Source: Deltaproteobacteria bacterium
GTDB taxonomy: Bacteria > Desulfobacterota > Binatia > Binatales > Binataceae
Direction: 5' to 3'
NCBI GenBank assembly: GCA_021780225.1
Contig: JAJXZF010000033.1
Location: forward strand, 1-64,000
DNA: 64,000 nt
Positions 8,482-17,487 of this stretch are shown in pieces; within the stretch, counting starts at the first letter, position 1, and every line of letters starts with the position of its first letter. The translations under genes were made by a program, and so were the position numbers. The notes beneath the pieces are model-generated. The model had not been told where the DNA came from. It did not search any database and saw nothing but the letters and a program-made list of their open reading frames with translations.

Positions 8482-9891
8482 TCAGTTCGCGCTCGACGCG
8501 TTGACCGCCGGGGGCGGCTGATCGTTGCGCGCGAGATCGGTTTTGTACTTGCTCCAATGCTCCAGGATGCTGATCGCTTTCTCCAGTTGAACATCTTTTT
8601 GCGGCGCCGGCGCCGCCCCCGGCCCCGATTGCCGCCCGGACGCGCCCGCTCCGCCGCCGGCCGCAGGCTGCGCCTTGCGGCGCACCTGCCCGTTTTTGAA
8701 ATGATGGAGCAGGTCGCGCTCGTGGATCTCCTCGTTGAGATCGATTTTCGCGCCCGACTGTTCGAGCGCGGCGATCGTCTCGGCCGGCGGTTCGACCACC
8801 ACGTCCGGCGTGATTCCCACCGCCTGAATCGAGCGGCCGTTGGGCGTGTAGTAGCGCGCCGTCGTCAGCCTGAGGGCCGACTCGTCGTCGAGCGGCAGAA
8901 TCGTCTGCACGGAGCCTTTGCCGAACGTCTGCGTACCTTCGATTATCGCGCGCCGCTGATCCTGCAGCGCGCCGGCCACGATTTCGCTGGCGCTCGCGCT
9001 GCCGCCATTCACCAGCACCACCATCGGATAGTCTTCAAACGCTTTTTTCTTCTGCGCGAAAAATTTCTGCTGCTGGCTTTCGGTGCGGCCCTGCGTGTAA
9101 ACGATCAACCCGCCGTCGAGAAAATCGTTGCCGATCGCCACCGCCTGATTCAACAGGCCGCCCGGATTGTCGCGCAAGTCGAGCACCAGGCCTTTGATTT
9201 TGCCGTGATCCTCCTTGCGGAATTTCGCCAGCGCGGCGGCCACGTCGGTGTCGGTTCCGTCCTGGAAAGTGGTGATCCGGACGTAATCGTAACCGTCCTT
9301 GAGATTCTTGGCTTTGACCGAGTCGATATGAATCACGTCGCGCGTGACCGTCACCGTGAAGAGGTCGGGAATTCCCTCGCGATGGATGGTCAGGCGAATT
9401 TCGCTGCCCTTCGGCCCGCGCATCCGCTTGACCGCGTCGGTAAGCGTCATGCCTTTGGTGAAATCGTTGTCGATCTTGACAATCTGATCGCCCGATTTGA
9501 TTCCGGCTTTGTACGCCGGCGTGCCCTCGATCGGCGAAACGACGGTGAGCACGTCGTTTCTGATCGTAATCTCGATGCCCAGGCCGCCGAAACTGCCGCG
9601 CGTCTCGACTTCGAGGTCGCGATACAGGTCGGGCGTCAGGTACGCGCTATGTGGATCCAGCGACGCCAGCATCCCGGTTATCGCACCATTGATAAGCTGC
9701 TTGGTCGTAACCGGTTCGACGTAGTTTTTCTGCACGATCGCCAGCACGTTGGCGAAAGTCTGCAGCTCCTTGTAGGTGTCGTCGGGCAGGGCCTGCGCGC
9801 GCTCGACCGCCAAATCGCCGATTACGAACACGCATACGCCAAGCGCGATCAACAGCGCCACGATCCACCGGTTGCGTTTGATTGATGACAT
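8482..9891 (-). CDS. ctpA: C-terminal processing peptidase, S41 family
   Basis: A 469-residue periplasmic serine protease. An N-terminal hydrophobic segment (about residues 8-26) is a signal anchor. A PDZ domain lies at about 97-175 (GSFGGLGIEI, SPIEGTPAYKAGIKSGDQIV). The S41 catalytic core has VLDLRDNPGGLLNQAV, the nucleophile loop NGGSASASEI (295-304) and the lysine of FGKGSVQT (K325), the Ser/Lys dyad of CtpA/Prc. It trims C-termini of envelope proteins. The C-terminus is Ala/Gly/Pro rich and less conserved. It lies between xseA and a TlpA-like thioredoxin gene on the same strand. Confidence 0.93.
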   Translation of the reverse strand: MSSIKRNRWIVALLIALGVCVFVIGDLAVERAQALPDDTYKELQTFANVLAIVQKNYVEPVTTKQLINGAITGMLASLDPHSAYLTPDLYRDLEVETRGSFGGLGIEITIRNDVLTVVSPIEGTPAYKAGIKSGDQIVKIDNDFTKGMTLTDAVKRMRGPKGSEIRLTIHREGIPDLFTVTVTRDVIHIDSVKAKNLKDGYDYVRITTFQDGTDTDVAAALAKFRKEDHGKIKGLVLDLRDNPGGLLNQAVAIGNDFLDGGLIVYTQGRTESQQQKFFAQKKKAFEDYPMVVLVNGGSASASEIVAGALQDQRRAIIEGTQTFGKGSVQTILPLDDESALRLTTARYYTPNGRSIQAVGITPDVVVEPPAETIAALEQSGAKIDLNEEIHERDLLHHFKNGQVRRKAQPAAGGGAGASGRQSGPGAAPAPQKDVQLEKAISILEHWSKYKTDLARNDQPPPAVNASSAN

Positions 9892-9957
9892 CCGAAATCC
9901 GCCTGGGTTCAGTTAAATCCCGTCCGCACGGCGCCTCGCGGCGCGCGGCGGATCGAA

Positions 9958-10557
9958 TTATCCGTTCTTCGCCTTGACCAAATCCTCGAGCGCTTCGCTT
10001 ATATCCGGATTCGCCCAATCGTAGGGTCCGAGATGATGCGCCACGATCCGGCCTTGCTGATCGATGATAAAGGTTTCCGGGATGCCGCTCACGTCGTAGG
10101 CGTCGCCGACTTTGTTGGCCGGATCGAGCAGCACCGGGAATTTAAAGCCGTATTTGGCCATGAAGGGCGCGACCGCGGCCTTGCCCTCATTATCCTGACT
10201 GACCGCCAGAATCACGAACTTGGGATCGTCGCGCAGCTTTTCATAGAGTTTTTCGATCGACGGCATTTCTTCCCGGCACGGCCCGCACCATGTCGCCCAG
10301 ATATTCAGAAATACCACTTTGCCGCGCAGATTGGAGAGCGTGACGGTCTGGCCGTCGAGGCCGGTCAAAGTGAAATTCGCCGCCAGCTTGCCCGCGGCGA
10401 CCTCGTCTTCCGCCGTCGCCGGCTTAATCGTCACAGGCGCGTCGCCCGCCGTATCGGCGGGGCCGGCGCCGCCGAAATTCACCGCCGCGACCAGAACCAT
10501 CGCCGCCAGCAGCACCGCGCCCGCGATCAGCGACAGAATCTTGGCGTCGCGTCCCAT
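9958..10557 (-). CDS. TlpA-like membrane-anchored thioredoxin-fold protein
   Basis: A 199-residue protein with an N-terminal membrane anchor (about residues 8-27). The thioredoxin/AhpC-TSA fold includes NLRGKVVFLNIWATW and the redox motif CGPC at residues 91-94. ASP-type segments GDAYDVSGIPETFIIDQQGR, with the cis-proline before ETF, are normal. Such proteins reduce periplasmic disulfides, for example in cytochrome c maturation. The gene sits 3 bp downstream of lgt, so it is likely cotranscribed. Confidence 0.88.
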   Translation of the reverse strand: MGRDAKILSLIAGAVLLAAMVLVAAVNFGGAGPADTAGDAPVTIKPATAEDEVAAGKLAANFTLTGLDGQTVTLSNLRGKVVFLNIWATWCGPCREEMPSIEKLYEKLRDDPKFVILAVSQDNEGKAAVAPFMAKYGFKFPVLLDPANKVGDAYDVSGIPETFIIDQQGRIVAHHLGPYDWANPDISEALEDLVKAKNG

Positions 10558-10560
10558 CGC

Positions 10561-11397
10561 TCAGACTCGCAACGTGGCTGGCGGTTCGACCGCGGCGGCG
10601 CGCCGCGGCGCGGTGGCGTACCAGGCCGCCGCGCCCGCCGCCATCATCACGATCGAAATCAGTTGCGCCTCGCTCAGGCCCCACAGCACGCGCGGGTTGA
10701 TTCTCAGGAACTCGACCAGAAAACGCGCGAGTCCCGAAAGCATCAGGTACAACGCCAGCATCCGTCCTTCCGGCGCGCTGCGCCGAATCGTCCAAAGCAG
10801 CGCGAAGATGCCCGTGTAAAGAATCGCCTCGTAAACCGGCGTCGGATGCACCCGGACGCCGGGGAAATAGCCCGAAACCAGGTTGTCGTTGGCGTCGAGC
10901 GTGAGCACCGTATGCGCGTTCCATCCGACAATCGCCTTCGGATAGGCCATCGCCCACGGCAACTTTGACGGCAGGCCCCAGTCGCCGTCGCCCGAGAGCA
11001 GGCATCCGATTCGTCCGAACGCCTGGCCCAGCACCAGCGCAGGCGCGCTCATGTCGAATAATTGAACGATGCCAACGCGGTAGCGGCGCGCGACGATCGC
11101 GGTCGCGACGACCCCGCCGATGAAACCGCCGTACCATACGAATCCCGCGCCTGAAAATACGATCGACCACGGATTCGCCTGATAAAGCGGCCAGTTATCG
11201 ACCACGTCATAAAGCCGCGAACCGGCGATTCCGCCAATCGCCGCCCAGACCACCGCCGCGTTCGCAAGGTCCGTATCAAGCCCGCGCCGGCGGCATTCGC
11301 TCGTCAGCAGCAGATCGGCGCAGATGAAGCCCAGCGCCATCATCAGGCCGTAGCTGTAAATTGTAATCGGCCCCAGATGCAGCAAAACCGGAATCAT
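10561..11397 (-). CDS. lgt: Prolipoprotein diacylglyceryl transferase
   Basis: A 278-residue integral membrane enzyme. It transfers diacylglycerol from phosphatidylglycerol to the lipobox cysteine of prolipoproteins. Seven hydrophobic segments are visible. Family motifs are YSYGLMMALGF near the N-terminus, VWYGGFIGGV, the GQAFGRIGCLLSGDGDWG loop with its essential arginine, and HPTPVYEAILYT. ATG at 11397 fits the short periplasmic start (MIPVLLHLGP). It heads the minus-strand run that continues to tlyA. Confidence 0.95.
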   Translation of the reverse strand: MIPVLLHLGPITIYSYGLMMALGFICADLLLTSECRRRGLDTDLANAAVVWAAIGGIAGSRLYDVVDNWPLYQANPWSIVFSGAGFVWYGGFIGGVVATAIVARRYRVGIVQLFDMSAPALVLGQAFGRIGCLLSGDGDWGLPSKLPWAMAYPKAIVGWNAHTVLTLDANDNLVSGYFPGVRVHPTPVYEAILYTGIFALLWTIRRSAPEGRMLALYLMLSGLARFLVEFLRINPRVLWGLSEAQLISIVMMAAGAAAWYATAPRRAAAVEPPATLRV

Positions 11398-11504
11398 TGT
11401 TCAACCAAGTATAATACGGTTGCGGCAAGTACGACACTATCGCGGCGGCCGATGCATCCCTCCGGGGTTGCGCGGCGCCGCCCTGCTGATTTATTGACGC
11501 TCCG

Positions 11505-11951
11505 ATGCGCGCGATTGTTCAACGGGTCAGTTCGGCCGAGGTTCGGGTCGGCGGCCGCATCATCAGCAAAATCGGCCGGGGATTCGCCGTGCTGCTCGGC
11601 GTGACTCACGACGATAGCGAGGCCGACGCGGATTACCTCGCCGATCGGATCGCCGGGATGAGAGTTTTTGCGGACGCGGCCGGCAAGATGAATCTGGCGC
11701 TCGCGGCCGTGGGCGGCGCGGTGCTGGCGATTTCGCAATTCACGCTCTACGCCGACGCCAGCCAGCGCCGGCCCTCGTTCGTCGCGGCGGCGGCGCCCGA
11801 ACCGGCGCGCCGCCTGTACGAATGCTTTGTCTCGCGCCTGCGCGCGCGCGATGTTACCGTGGAGACGGGCGAGTTCGGGGCACACATGGAGTTGGCGCTG
11901 GTCAACGACGGTCCGGTTACAATCATCCTGGACAGCCGGGAACGCCGCTAG
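11505..11951 (+). CDS. dtd: D-aminoacyl-tRNA deacylase
   Basis: A 148-residue protein that hydrolyses D-aminoacyl-tRNA and glycyl-tRNA(Ala). The start MRAIVQRVSSAEVRV, the SQFTLYAD motif (about residues 80-87) and the catalytic NDGPVTIILDS loop near the C-terminus are intact. The gene ends in TAG at 11949-11951, and the G of this stop is also the first base of repeat copy A; the protein end (SRERR) is therefore set by the insertion. Length is normal for the family, so the insertion did no harm. Confidence 0.95.
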   Translation: MRAIVQRVSSAEVRVGGRIISKIGRGFAVLLGVTHDDSEADADYLADRIAGMRVFADAAGKMNLALAAVGGAVLAISQFTLYADASQRRPSFVAAAAPEPARRLYECFVSRLRARDVTVETGEFGAHMELALVNDGPVTIILDSRERR

Positions 11952-12134
11952 TGTGGTGTCCCGCAAATAAATTCCACCTGACGCCTTGTCGGCTCCGCGC
12001 GCAGGCCGCCCAGCGCGGGGCGACTTGGGATGGATTGCCGGGTCTGGGCACGGCAATGACGCACAGCGTTTGTCATGCCCGGACTTGATCCGGGCATCCA
12101 GGCGGAGCGCAAACTTATCCAGGGGACGCCACAC
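11951..12134 (+). mobile_element. MITE-like stop-codon element, copy A
   Basis: A 184-bp copy. The left end GTGTGGTGTCCCGC follows directly on the TA of the dtd stop codon; the right end is GGACGCCACAC, its inverted repeat with one mismatch. Inside are two hairpins, GCCGGG/CCCGGC-like (partly decayed here) and a perfect CCCGGACTTGATCCGGG. It lacks about 20 bp near the right end that other copies have. The right flank is TG, not the TA seen at copies C and D, so one base may have changed. No transposase is encoded. Confidence 0.85.
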
Positions 12135-12173
12135 TGGCCGGCTCGTTAGATTCCTTCGGAGATTATAAAAGCG

Positions 12174-12659
12174 ATGGCGCGGGCAGGATTTTACGCGGTC
12201 GAGTCGGGCAAAATTTCGTTCCGCCGCGACGGCCATTGGTACAATGACGAGGAACGCATCGAGAATCCGCGCATCGCGCTGCTCTTCAGCCGCAGCCTCA
12301 AGCGCGCCGCCGACGGCGGCTTCTACCTGCAGGTGGCCGAAGAGCGCGCGCCGATTACGATCGAGGACACGCCCTACGTCGTGGTCACCGTCGAGGACGC
12401 GCCGGACGGCGGCGTGATCGTCGTCACCAACGACGAGGAACGCGAACCGCTCGATCCCGCGACGCTCGCGGTCGGCTCCGGCCACGTTCTGTATTGCGCG
12501 GTCAAAGGCGGCCAGTTCCGCGCGCGCTTTCTGCGCTCGTCCTATTTCCATCTGGCCAACCGCTTCGTCGCCGAGGATGGCGGCAGGAGCTTCGCGATCG
12601 AAATCGGCGGCCGACGCTATCCGATTCGGTACGACGCGGCCGCGAACAATCCTTCCTGA
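12174..12659 (+). CDS. DUF1285 family protein
   Basis: A 161-residue soluble protein. YAVESGKISFRRDGHWYNDE, then IENPRIALLFSRSL, and GFYLQVAEERAPITIEDTPY with VVVT match the DUF1285 layout, a two-domain beta-rich family of unknown function. It starts at ATG 12174, 40 bp after repeat copy A, so dtd and this gene are separated by the insertion. It overlaps or abuts trmL downstream. Confidence 0.72.
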   Translation: MARAGFYAVESGKISFRRDGHWYNDEERIENPRIALLFSRSLKRAADGGFYLQVAEERAPITIEDTPYVVVTVEDAPDGGVIVVTNDEEREPLDPATLAVGSGHVLYCAVKGGQFRARFLRSSYFHLANRFVAEDGGRSFAIEIGGRRYPIRYDAAANNPS

Positions 12660-12666
12660 CACCAAA

Positions 12667-13161
12667 TTGGCGACGCGCGCGGCTCCGACCTTCAATATAG
12701 TGCTGGTGCGGCCCGAGATTCCGCAGAACTCCGGGTCGATCGGCCGGCTGGCCGCGGCGGCCCAAGCGCGGCTCCATCTGGTGGGCCCTCTCGGCTTCTC
12801 GCTCGAAGATCGCTATCTGAAGCGCGCCGGCCTCGATTACTGGCCATACGTCGATTTGCGCGTCTATCGCGATTGGGCGGAGTTTGACGCGCTCCATCAG
12901 ACGATGCGTTCGCTCGCCTTTCGGTATTTCTCGGCGCGGGCGGAAAAAACCTATCTCGCGGCGGATTATCGGGCCGGCGATTTTCTTGTCTTCGGCAGCG
13001 AGACCAAGGGTCTCGGCGCGGAATTCCTCGAGCCCCGCGCCGGCGACGCCTACCGGATTCCAATCTTCGAACCGGGCGTGCGCAGCCTGAATCTCGCCAA
13101 CGCCGTTTCGATCGTTTTGTACGAAGGTCTGCGCCGCGCGAATTTTCTCGATCGCGAGTGA
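12667..13161 (+). CDS. trmL: tRNA (cytidine/uridine-2'-O)-methyltransferase TrmL
   Basis: A SPOUT-class methyltransferase that 2'-O-methylates nucleotide 34 in tRNA-Leu. Motifs are VLVRPEIPQNSGSIGRLAAA, LHLVGPLGFSLEDRYLKRAG, DYWPYVDL, FGSETKGLG and the SAM-binding knot region RIPIFEPGVRSLNLANAVSI. An open frame runs back to 12577 inside the DUF1285 gene, but similarity begins near FNIVLV. TTG at 12667, 8 bp past the DUF1285 stop, is the best start and gives 164 residues, the normal length. Confidence 0.9.
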   Translation: MATRAAPTFNIVLVRPEIPQNSGSIGRLAAAAQARLHLVGPLGFSLEDRYLKRAGLDYWPYVDLRVYRDWAEFDALHQTMRSLAFRYFSARAEKTYLAADYRAGDFLVFGSETKGLGAEFLEPRAGDAYRIPIFEPGVRSLNLANAVSIVLYEGLRRANFLDRE

Positions 13162-13174
13162 CTCCTGGGTTGCG

Positions 13175-14377
13175 TCAGCGCTGCGAACGCCGGCCCAAGC
13201 TCAGGACCAGCGCGCCGCCGATCGCCGAAAGCGACGAGCCTGTCAAAATGGCAAGCTTGGCTTCCTCGACCATCGCGCTCTGATAGCCGAAAGCTAACTG
13301 CGCGATAAACAGCGACATCGTAAATCCAATCCCGGCCAACATCCCGAGACCGACGAGCGTCCGCCCCGCCATCCCGTCCGGCAGCTCGCCGACGCCCGTG
13401 CGGACGGCCAGCAACGTCGCGCCAATCACTCCAATCGGCTTGCCCAAGAGCAGGCCGAGGGCCGTGCCGGCGGCGGCGGGCGCAGCCGCCGCCGCGAAGC
13501 CAAGGCCACCGAAGCTTAACCCGGCATTGACAAGCGCGAAGATCGGCAGAATCGCGAAATTGACCCACGGATTCAGCAGATGCTCCAGATGACGGAGCGG
13601 CGAGTCGCCGCCGCGGTCGGGATGCGTTTCAAGCGCGAGAAAATCATCCACGCCGGCGGCCGCCGGGCGTGATCGTCCGGGCACGCAAAGCCCGATCACC
13701 ACGCCGGCGATCGTCGGATGCACTCCGCTTCGGAAAACCGCGCCCCACAAGACCGCGCCGATCGTCAAATACGGCCAGAGCCGCCTGACGCCCGCCCAAT
13801 TTATCGCGATCAGCGCGGCGGCGGCGATCGCCGCGACGCCCATGGCGCCGATCGCAAACGTCTGGCCGTAAAACAAACCGATCACCAGTATCGCGCCAAG
13901 GTCGTCGATAATCGCGAGCGCCGTAAGAAACGCGAGCGCCGCCGGCGGCACGCGCGAACCCAGCGCGCGCATCACGCCCAACGCGAACGCGATATCGGTC
14001 GCCATCGCGATTCCCCATCCGTGGGCGGCGCCGCCGCGCCCCGCGATCGCCGCGTAAATCGCGATCGGCACGATCATGCCGCCGGTCGCCGCGATCGCCG
14101 GGGTCGCCGCCGCACGCACAGTGTTCAATCTGCCGGCGGTCAATTCATATTTGATTTCAAGGCCGACCTGCAGGAAGAAAACCGCCATCAGAAGGTCGTC
14201 GACCAGATGCGGGATGGAGGCGTACGCCTCGAACGATCCGATCCGCAGTCCGATTTGCGCCTGGCGGAATGCATCGTAGATGTGGGACCAGGGCGAGTTC
14301 GCCCACGCTAGCGCAATCAGCGCGGCGCCCAGCAGCATCGCGCCCGGCAACCCCTCCCATTCGACTATCCGCTTCAT
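13175..14377 (-). CDS. nhaA: Na+/H+ antiporter NhaA
   Basis: A 400-residue membrane protein with about 12 hydrophobic segments. It exchanges protons for sodium across the inner membrane. NhaA signatures include VDDLLMAVFFLQVGLEIKYE, GWGIAMATDIAFALGV (with D128) and LTALAIIDDLGAI, where D158-D159 correspond to the ion-binding pair D163-D164 of E. coli NhaA. Its C-terminal GIGFTMSLFIAQLAF is also typical. It converges with trmL. Repeat copy B lies 89 bp upstream of its start. Confidence 0.95.
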   Translation of the reverse strand: MKRIVEWEGLPGAMLLGAALIALAWANSPWSHIYDAFRQAQIGLRIGSFEAYASIPHLVDDLLMAVFFLQVGLEIKYELTAGRLNTVRAAATPAIAATGGMIVPIAIYAAIAGRGGAAHGWGIAMATDIAFALGVMRALGSRVPPAALAFLTALAIIDDLGAILVIGLFYGQTFAIGAMGVAAIAAAALIAINWAGVRRLWPYLTIGAVLWGAVFRSGVHPTIAGVVIGLCVPGRSRPAAAGVDDFLALETHPDRGGDSPLRHLEHLLNPWVNFAILPIFALVNAGLSFGGLGFAAAAAPAAAGTALGLLLGKPIGVIGATLLAVRTGVGELPDGMAGRTLVGLGMLAGIGFTMSLFIAQLAFGYQSAMVEEAKLAILTGSSLSAIGGALVLSLGRRSQR

Positions 14378-14466
14378 CCGGCGCGCATGCGGGCGCGATC
14401 AAATTTCGCGGCGGCGAAACCGCCCCGCGACCATTCAAACTTATGGCGCGTACGAATTCCGATCCA

Positions 14467-14668
14467 GTGTGGCGGCCCGCAAATAACTTCCACCTGAGGC
14501 CTTATCAACTCGATACGCAGGTCGCCCACCGCGGGACGGCAAGGGAGGGATTGCCGGGTCCATGCCCGGCAATGACGAACCGAGCTGGTCATGCCCGGAC
14601 TTGCTCCGGGCATCCACGCCGAGCGCAAGATCGACGCGGAGTGCAAACTTATTCAGGGGACGCCACAC
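14467..14668 (+). mobile_element. MITE-like element, copy B (intergenic)
   Basis: A 202-bp copy of the same element as at 11951. The ends are GTGTGGCGGCCCGC and GGACGCCACAC. Both hairpins are present: ATTGCCGGG...CCCGGCAAT and ATGCCCGGA...TCCGGGCAT. This is the only copy not placed at a stop codon; it lies between the nhaA start and the downstream end of the 14712-15200 gene. The flanks are CA and CG, not TA, so either the target differed or the flanks have changed. Confidence 0.85.
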
Positions 14669-14711
14669 CGGGCCGCGCGCGAAAATCCCGCTTCGTCGGC
14701 CGCGCCCGACT

Positions 14712-15200
14712 TCAGGCGCCATGCGCGCCGCCCGGCCCGTCAGATTCGGTTTTGGTTCGCGGCACCGCGCCAAACGGCGTGATCTTGAAGTCACTCGCGT
14801 CTTTCACTTCGGGCGTCCTGAGCGCCCAGTAAAACGCGATGATCCATCCCGCCACCGTCCAGCCAAAACATAGATTCAACACGAAAACGTTCTGATAATT
14901 GGCTTGCCCGAGGCTGATTGCCGCGATCGTCGGCAAAAAGTAAACCACCACCGCAAGCGCCGGAATCGCTACAAACAGCAGCGTGTCGCCCCAGGTTCGC
15001 TGATCGGTAAGCGGCATCACCGCAAGACTGCACAGGAACGCAAAACTGACGATGAAGGTCCAAAGTTTGTGCTCCGGCGCCAGTTCGAGCAGCCATCCGG
15101 CCGATGACGCCAAGAGCGACGCGACAATCAGCGCCACCACGATTGACAGAGCAAGAGTGGCGAGCCATTCGACGAATGCCGGATCGTTGAAAATGCCCAT
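14712..15200 (-). CDS. Superinfection immunity family small membrane protein
   Basis: A 162-residue protein with several hydrophobic segments. The region YFLPTIAAISLGQANYQNVF followed by VLNLCFGWTVAGWIIAFYWA matches the superinfection-immunity membrane family first seen in phage T4 Imm and widespread in bacteria as an uncharacterised housekeeping or phage-derived protein. The N-terminal 90 residues are extra membrane segments. No phage genes are nearby, so an anti-phage role is not implied. Confidence 0.65.
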   Translation of the reverse strand: MGIFNDPAFVEWLATLALSIVVALIVASLLASSAGWLLELAPEHKLWTFIVSFAFLCSLAVMPLTDQRTWGDTLLFVAIPALAVVVYFLPTIAAISLGQANYQNVFVLNLCFGWTVAGWIIAFYWALRTPEVKDASDFKITPFGAVPRTKTESDGPGGAHGA

Positions 15201-15428
15201 GGCGCAACTTGACCGCTGTTTAGCGTGACCGCTGGTTTAATTAGCGCTTATAGTGAAATAGGTCAAACGTCCGCTACAAAGATAAAAATAGCTAAACTGG
15301 CGCCCCTCCCCGATTAAAAAATCAGTTTCGCCGCTATTTGCCAGTCGGCGAATGCTTCCCCTCAACTCGCGCAAACAGTTATGCGACGTATTGGATATAC
15401 TTGATGCCTGTCGCAATCGCGCACGCCG

Positions 15429-16451
15429 ATGATTGATACGTCCATCGCTCACGAATCGTTGCAGGAGGCGCCGCCTGTAGCGGCGCGGCCGATCAACCCG
15501 CGGCGCCATTACGCCGGCGATCTCATCGCTGTCGTCTATATCGGCGCAATCGGCCTGATCGCCGCGCTGAGCGGCGCCATCTATGTTTTGTTTCCCGAAT
15601 TGGGCGCGCTCTCTTGGGACGTGATGCGGCGGCCGCATGGCCGCTGGGGTTCGGCGCCTCTCATGTTGGCGATTACGCCCGCGCTGACCGGCGCGGCCGG
15701 CACGATCGCGACCCGCAATCTGCCGTATGGATTCGTCTCGGTCATGATCGTCGTCTGCGCGTCGATTTTAATTCTGCGGGCGACGCGCTCTCCCATCGCG
15801 CCGGCAATCTCCGCGGGCTTGCTGCCGCTGGTACTCGGCGTCACCAGTTGGTGGTATCCGCCCGGCGTCTTGCTGGGCTCGACGGTGCTGGCGATTCTGC
15901 TGCTCGGATGGCGCCGGTCGTCGCCGCTCGAAAACACGCTCCTTGCGTCTGTGACACGGCGCGACGCCGGGCTTGAATCCGAGCCGCATTTTGAATCGTT
16001 GATCGCGCTAAATTGGCTCGCTCCGTTGCTGATTTTCGTCTTGAGCGCGACTGCGATGGTCGATCTGACCGGGATGCGCTTTATCTTGTTTCCGCCGCTC
16101 GTCGTGTTGCTGTACGAGATGTTCCACGATCCCGATCGATGCCCATGGACGCCCCACCTGGGGCGGCTGCCTGTGGTATGTTTCGCTGCGGCCCTCGGCG
16201 GTTTCCTAATCCATCAGCAGGTTCCGTTGATTCCGCTGGCGGCGGCGCTGAGCATGGCCTGGGGCGTGATCGTCCTGCGCATTTTCCGGACCAACGTGCC
16301 GCCCGCGCTAGCCGTCGCGTTGTTGCCGATGGTAATCGACCATCCGACGGTTCTTTATCCGATTTCCGTCGGCATCGGGATCGCTGCCGGCACCCTTTGG
16401 TTTGTGGTTATCCGAAGATTTCTCACGCCTTCACATGAACTTCACGTCTGA
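15429..16451 (+). CDS. Polytopic membrane protein, possibly HPP-like
   Basis: A 340-residue protein with about ten hydrophobic segments arranged as two similar halves. LLPLVLGVTSWWYPPGVLLG in the first half and MRFILFPPLVVLLYEMFHDP in the second resemble HPP-family segments, with FPP and a following Asp-Pro. VALLPMVIDHPTVLYPISVG near the C-terminus repeats the LLPLV...YP pattern. Transport substrate is unknown. Start ATG 15430-region (MIDTSIAHESL) has no close upstream gene; a 228-bp gap separates it from the divergent immunity-family gene. Confidence 0.55.
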   Translation: MIDTSIAHESLQEAPPVAARPINPRRHYAGDLIAVVYIGAIGLIAALSGAIYVLFPELGALSWDVMRRPHGRWGSAPLMLAITPALTGAAGTIATRNLPYGFVSVMIVVCASILILRATRSPIAPAISAGLLPLVLGVTSWWYPPGVLLGSTVLAILLLGWRRSSPLENTLLASVTRRDAGLESEPHFESLIALNWLAPLLIFVLSATAMVDLTGMRFILFPPLVVLLYEMFHDPDRCPWTPHLGRLPVVCFAAALGGFLIHQQVPLIPLAAALSMAWGVIVLRIFRTNVPPALAVALLPMVIDHPTVLYPISVGIGIAAGTLWFVVIRRFLTPSHELHV

Positions 16452-16556
16452 AGCAGGCGACATGGCGCTCGATGTTCCTTCGCCTGAATGGATTTAAACC
16501 ATCGCGGAAGAAAGCTTGGCGCCAGAAAATCCTGCATCGTCATTATCTTGGGCAGG

Positions 16557-16581
16557 TTCGCGAATTTTCGGAATTCGCGAA
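16557..16581. repeat. 10-bp inverted repeat, intergenic hairpin
   Basis: TTCGCGAATT and AATTCGCGAA flank a 5-base loop, TTCGG, in the 246-bp gap between the membrane protein and the TPR gene. It is followed by a run of seven As on the plus strand and does not have the T-run of a plain terminator on either strand. It could be an RNA hairpin in the 5' leader of the TPR gene or an operator. Confidence 0.55.
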
Positions 16582-16697
16582 AAAAATTCACAGTCGGGTT
16601 TAAGCCGACTTAATATGCGATTCGAAGATTTTTCCAATGCTTACGGATACTCGAGGGGTGCGGCGCGAAAGGCGCCGAATTTGCTTGAGTTGAAGTC

Positions 16698-17405
16698 GTG
16701 CGATCGATGGCTCGAATCGCGGCAGTCGCGCTTTTCATCATCGCGGCGCCTCTTGCGCTTACGACGCTCGCGCGCGCGACGGACTTGGTTTGCGATCCGG
16801 CCGCCGATTACTACCTCGGTCAAGAAGACTACGCCAACACGATCGCGGCGCACCGGCGCCTGATCGCGACGAATCCCGACGACGCGCTCGCGCATTACCA
16901 TCTTGGATTCGCCTACGCCATGACCGGCCAGCGGCAGGCGGAACTCGCCGAATATCGCAAAGCCGCGGCGCTGGGCCTGCGGCAATGGGACTTTGAACTT
17001 AATTTCGGCCGCGCGGAGCTTGAAAGCGGCGATCCCGCGGCGGCGGCCGGCTCATTTCAGCAGGCGATTGCGCTCGCTCCGCGGCGGCCGGAGGGCTATT
17101 TCAATCTTGGCCTCGCGGACGAACGCCGCGGGATGTATCAGCAGGCTCTGGACGCCCTGACCGCCTCGCTGGCGCTGGATTCCGACCAACCCGATGCGCG
17201 CAACATGCTCGGCGTCATCTACGCGGAAAAGGGCGACTACGCACGCGCTCGTGAAATATGGACGCGGCTGGCTCATTCCGCACCCGATTTTGCTCCAGCC
17301 CGCGAAAATCTGGCTGCGCTTGATCGGATGACGGAAACGCCCAAAACTCCGCCGGGCCGCGATCGATCGCCCTTTCGCACCGCCCTTGCCGGCGACCTTC
17401 GCTGA
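16698..17405 (+). CDS. Secreted TPR repeat protein
   Basis: A 235-residue protein with a signal peptide (MRSMARIAAVALFIIAAPLA, cut near ARA). It has about five tetratricopeptide repeats: YANTIAAHRRLIATNPDDA, HYHLGFAYAMTGQRQAELAE, FELNFGRAELESGDPAAAAG, GYFNLGLADERRGMYQQALD and NMLGVIYAEKGDYARAREIW. TPR arrays are protein-binding scaffolds; the partner is unknown. The second cysteine-containing segment after the signal (LVCDPAADYY) is not a lipobox. It probably acts in the periplasm. Confidence 0.8.
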   Translation: MRSMARIAAVALFIIAAPLALTTLARATDLVCDPAADYYLGQEDYANTIAAHRRLIATNPDDALAHYHLGFAYAMTGQRQAELAEYRKAAALGLRQWDFELNFGRAELESGDPAAAAGSFQQAIALAPRRPEGYFNLGLADERRGMYQQALDALTASLALDSDQPDARNMLGVIYAEKGDYARAREIWTRLAHSAPDFAPARENLAALDRMTETPKTPPGRDRSPFRTALAGDLR

Positions 17406-17487
17406 ATCTCAACCCGCCCGCGCTCACGCGGATTCGCCCCGCCGGCGCGACGCCGCGTGACAGCGCTCGCATCAGACGCCCTTTCTA

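Noticed and set aside
11822-12168. Short open frames inside repeat copy A and the other copies
   Set aside because: The repeat sequence is conserved as DNA with hairpins; its frames differ between copies and have no SD or family match.
14712-15200. Phage defence role for the superinfection-immunity-like gene
   Set aside because: The family is common in chromosomes without phage context, and no phage genes flank it.
16557-16581. Terminator for the upstream membrane protein
   Set aside because: The inverted repeat is not followed by a T-run on either strand; kept only as an unexplained hairpin.
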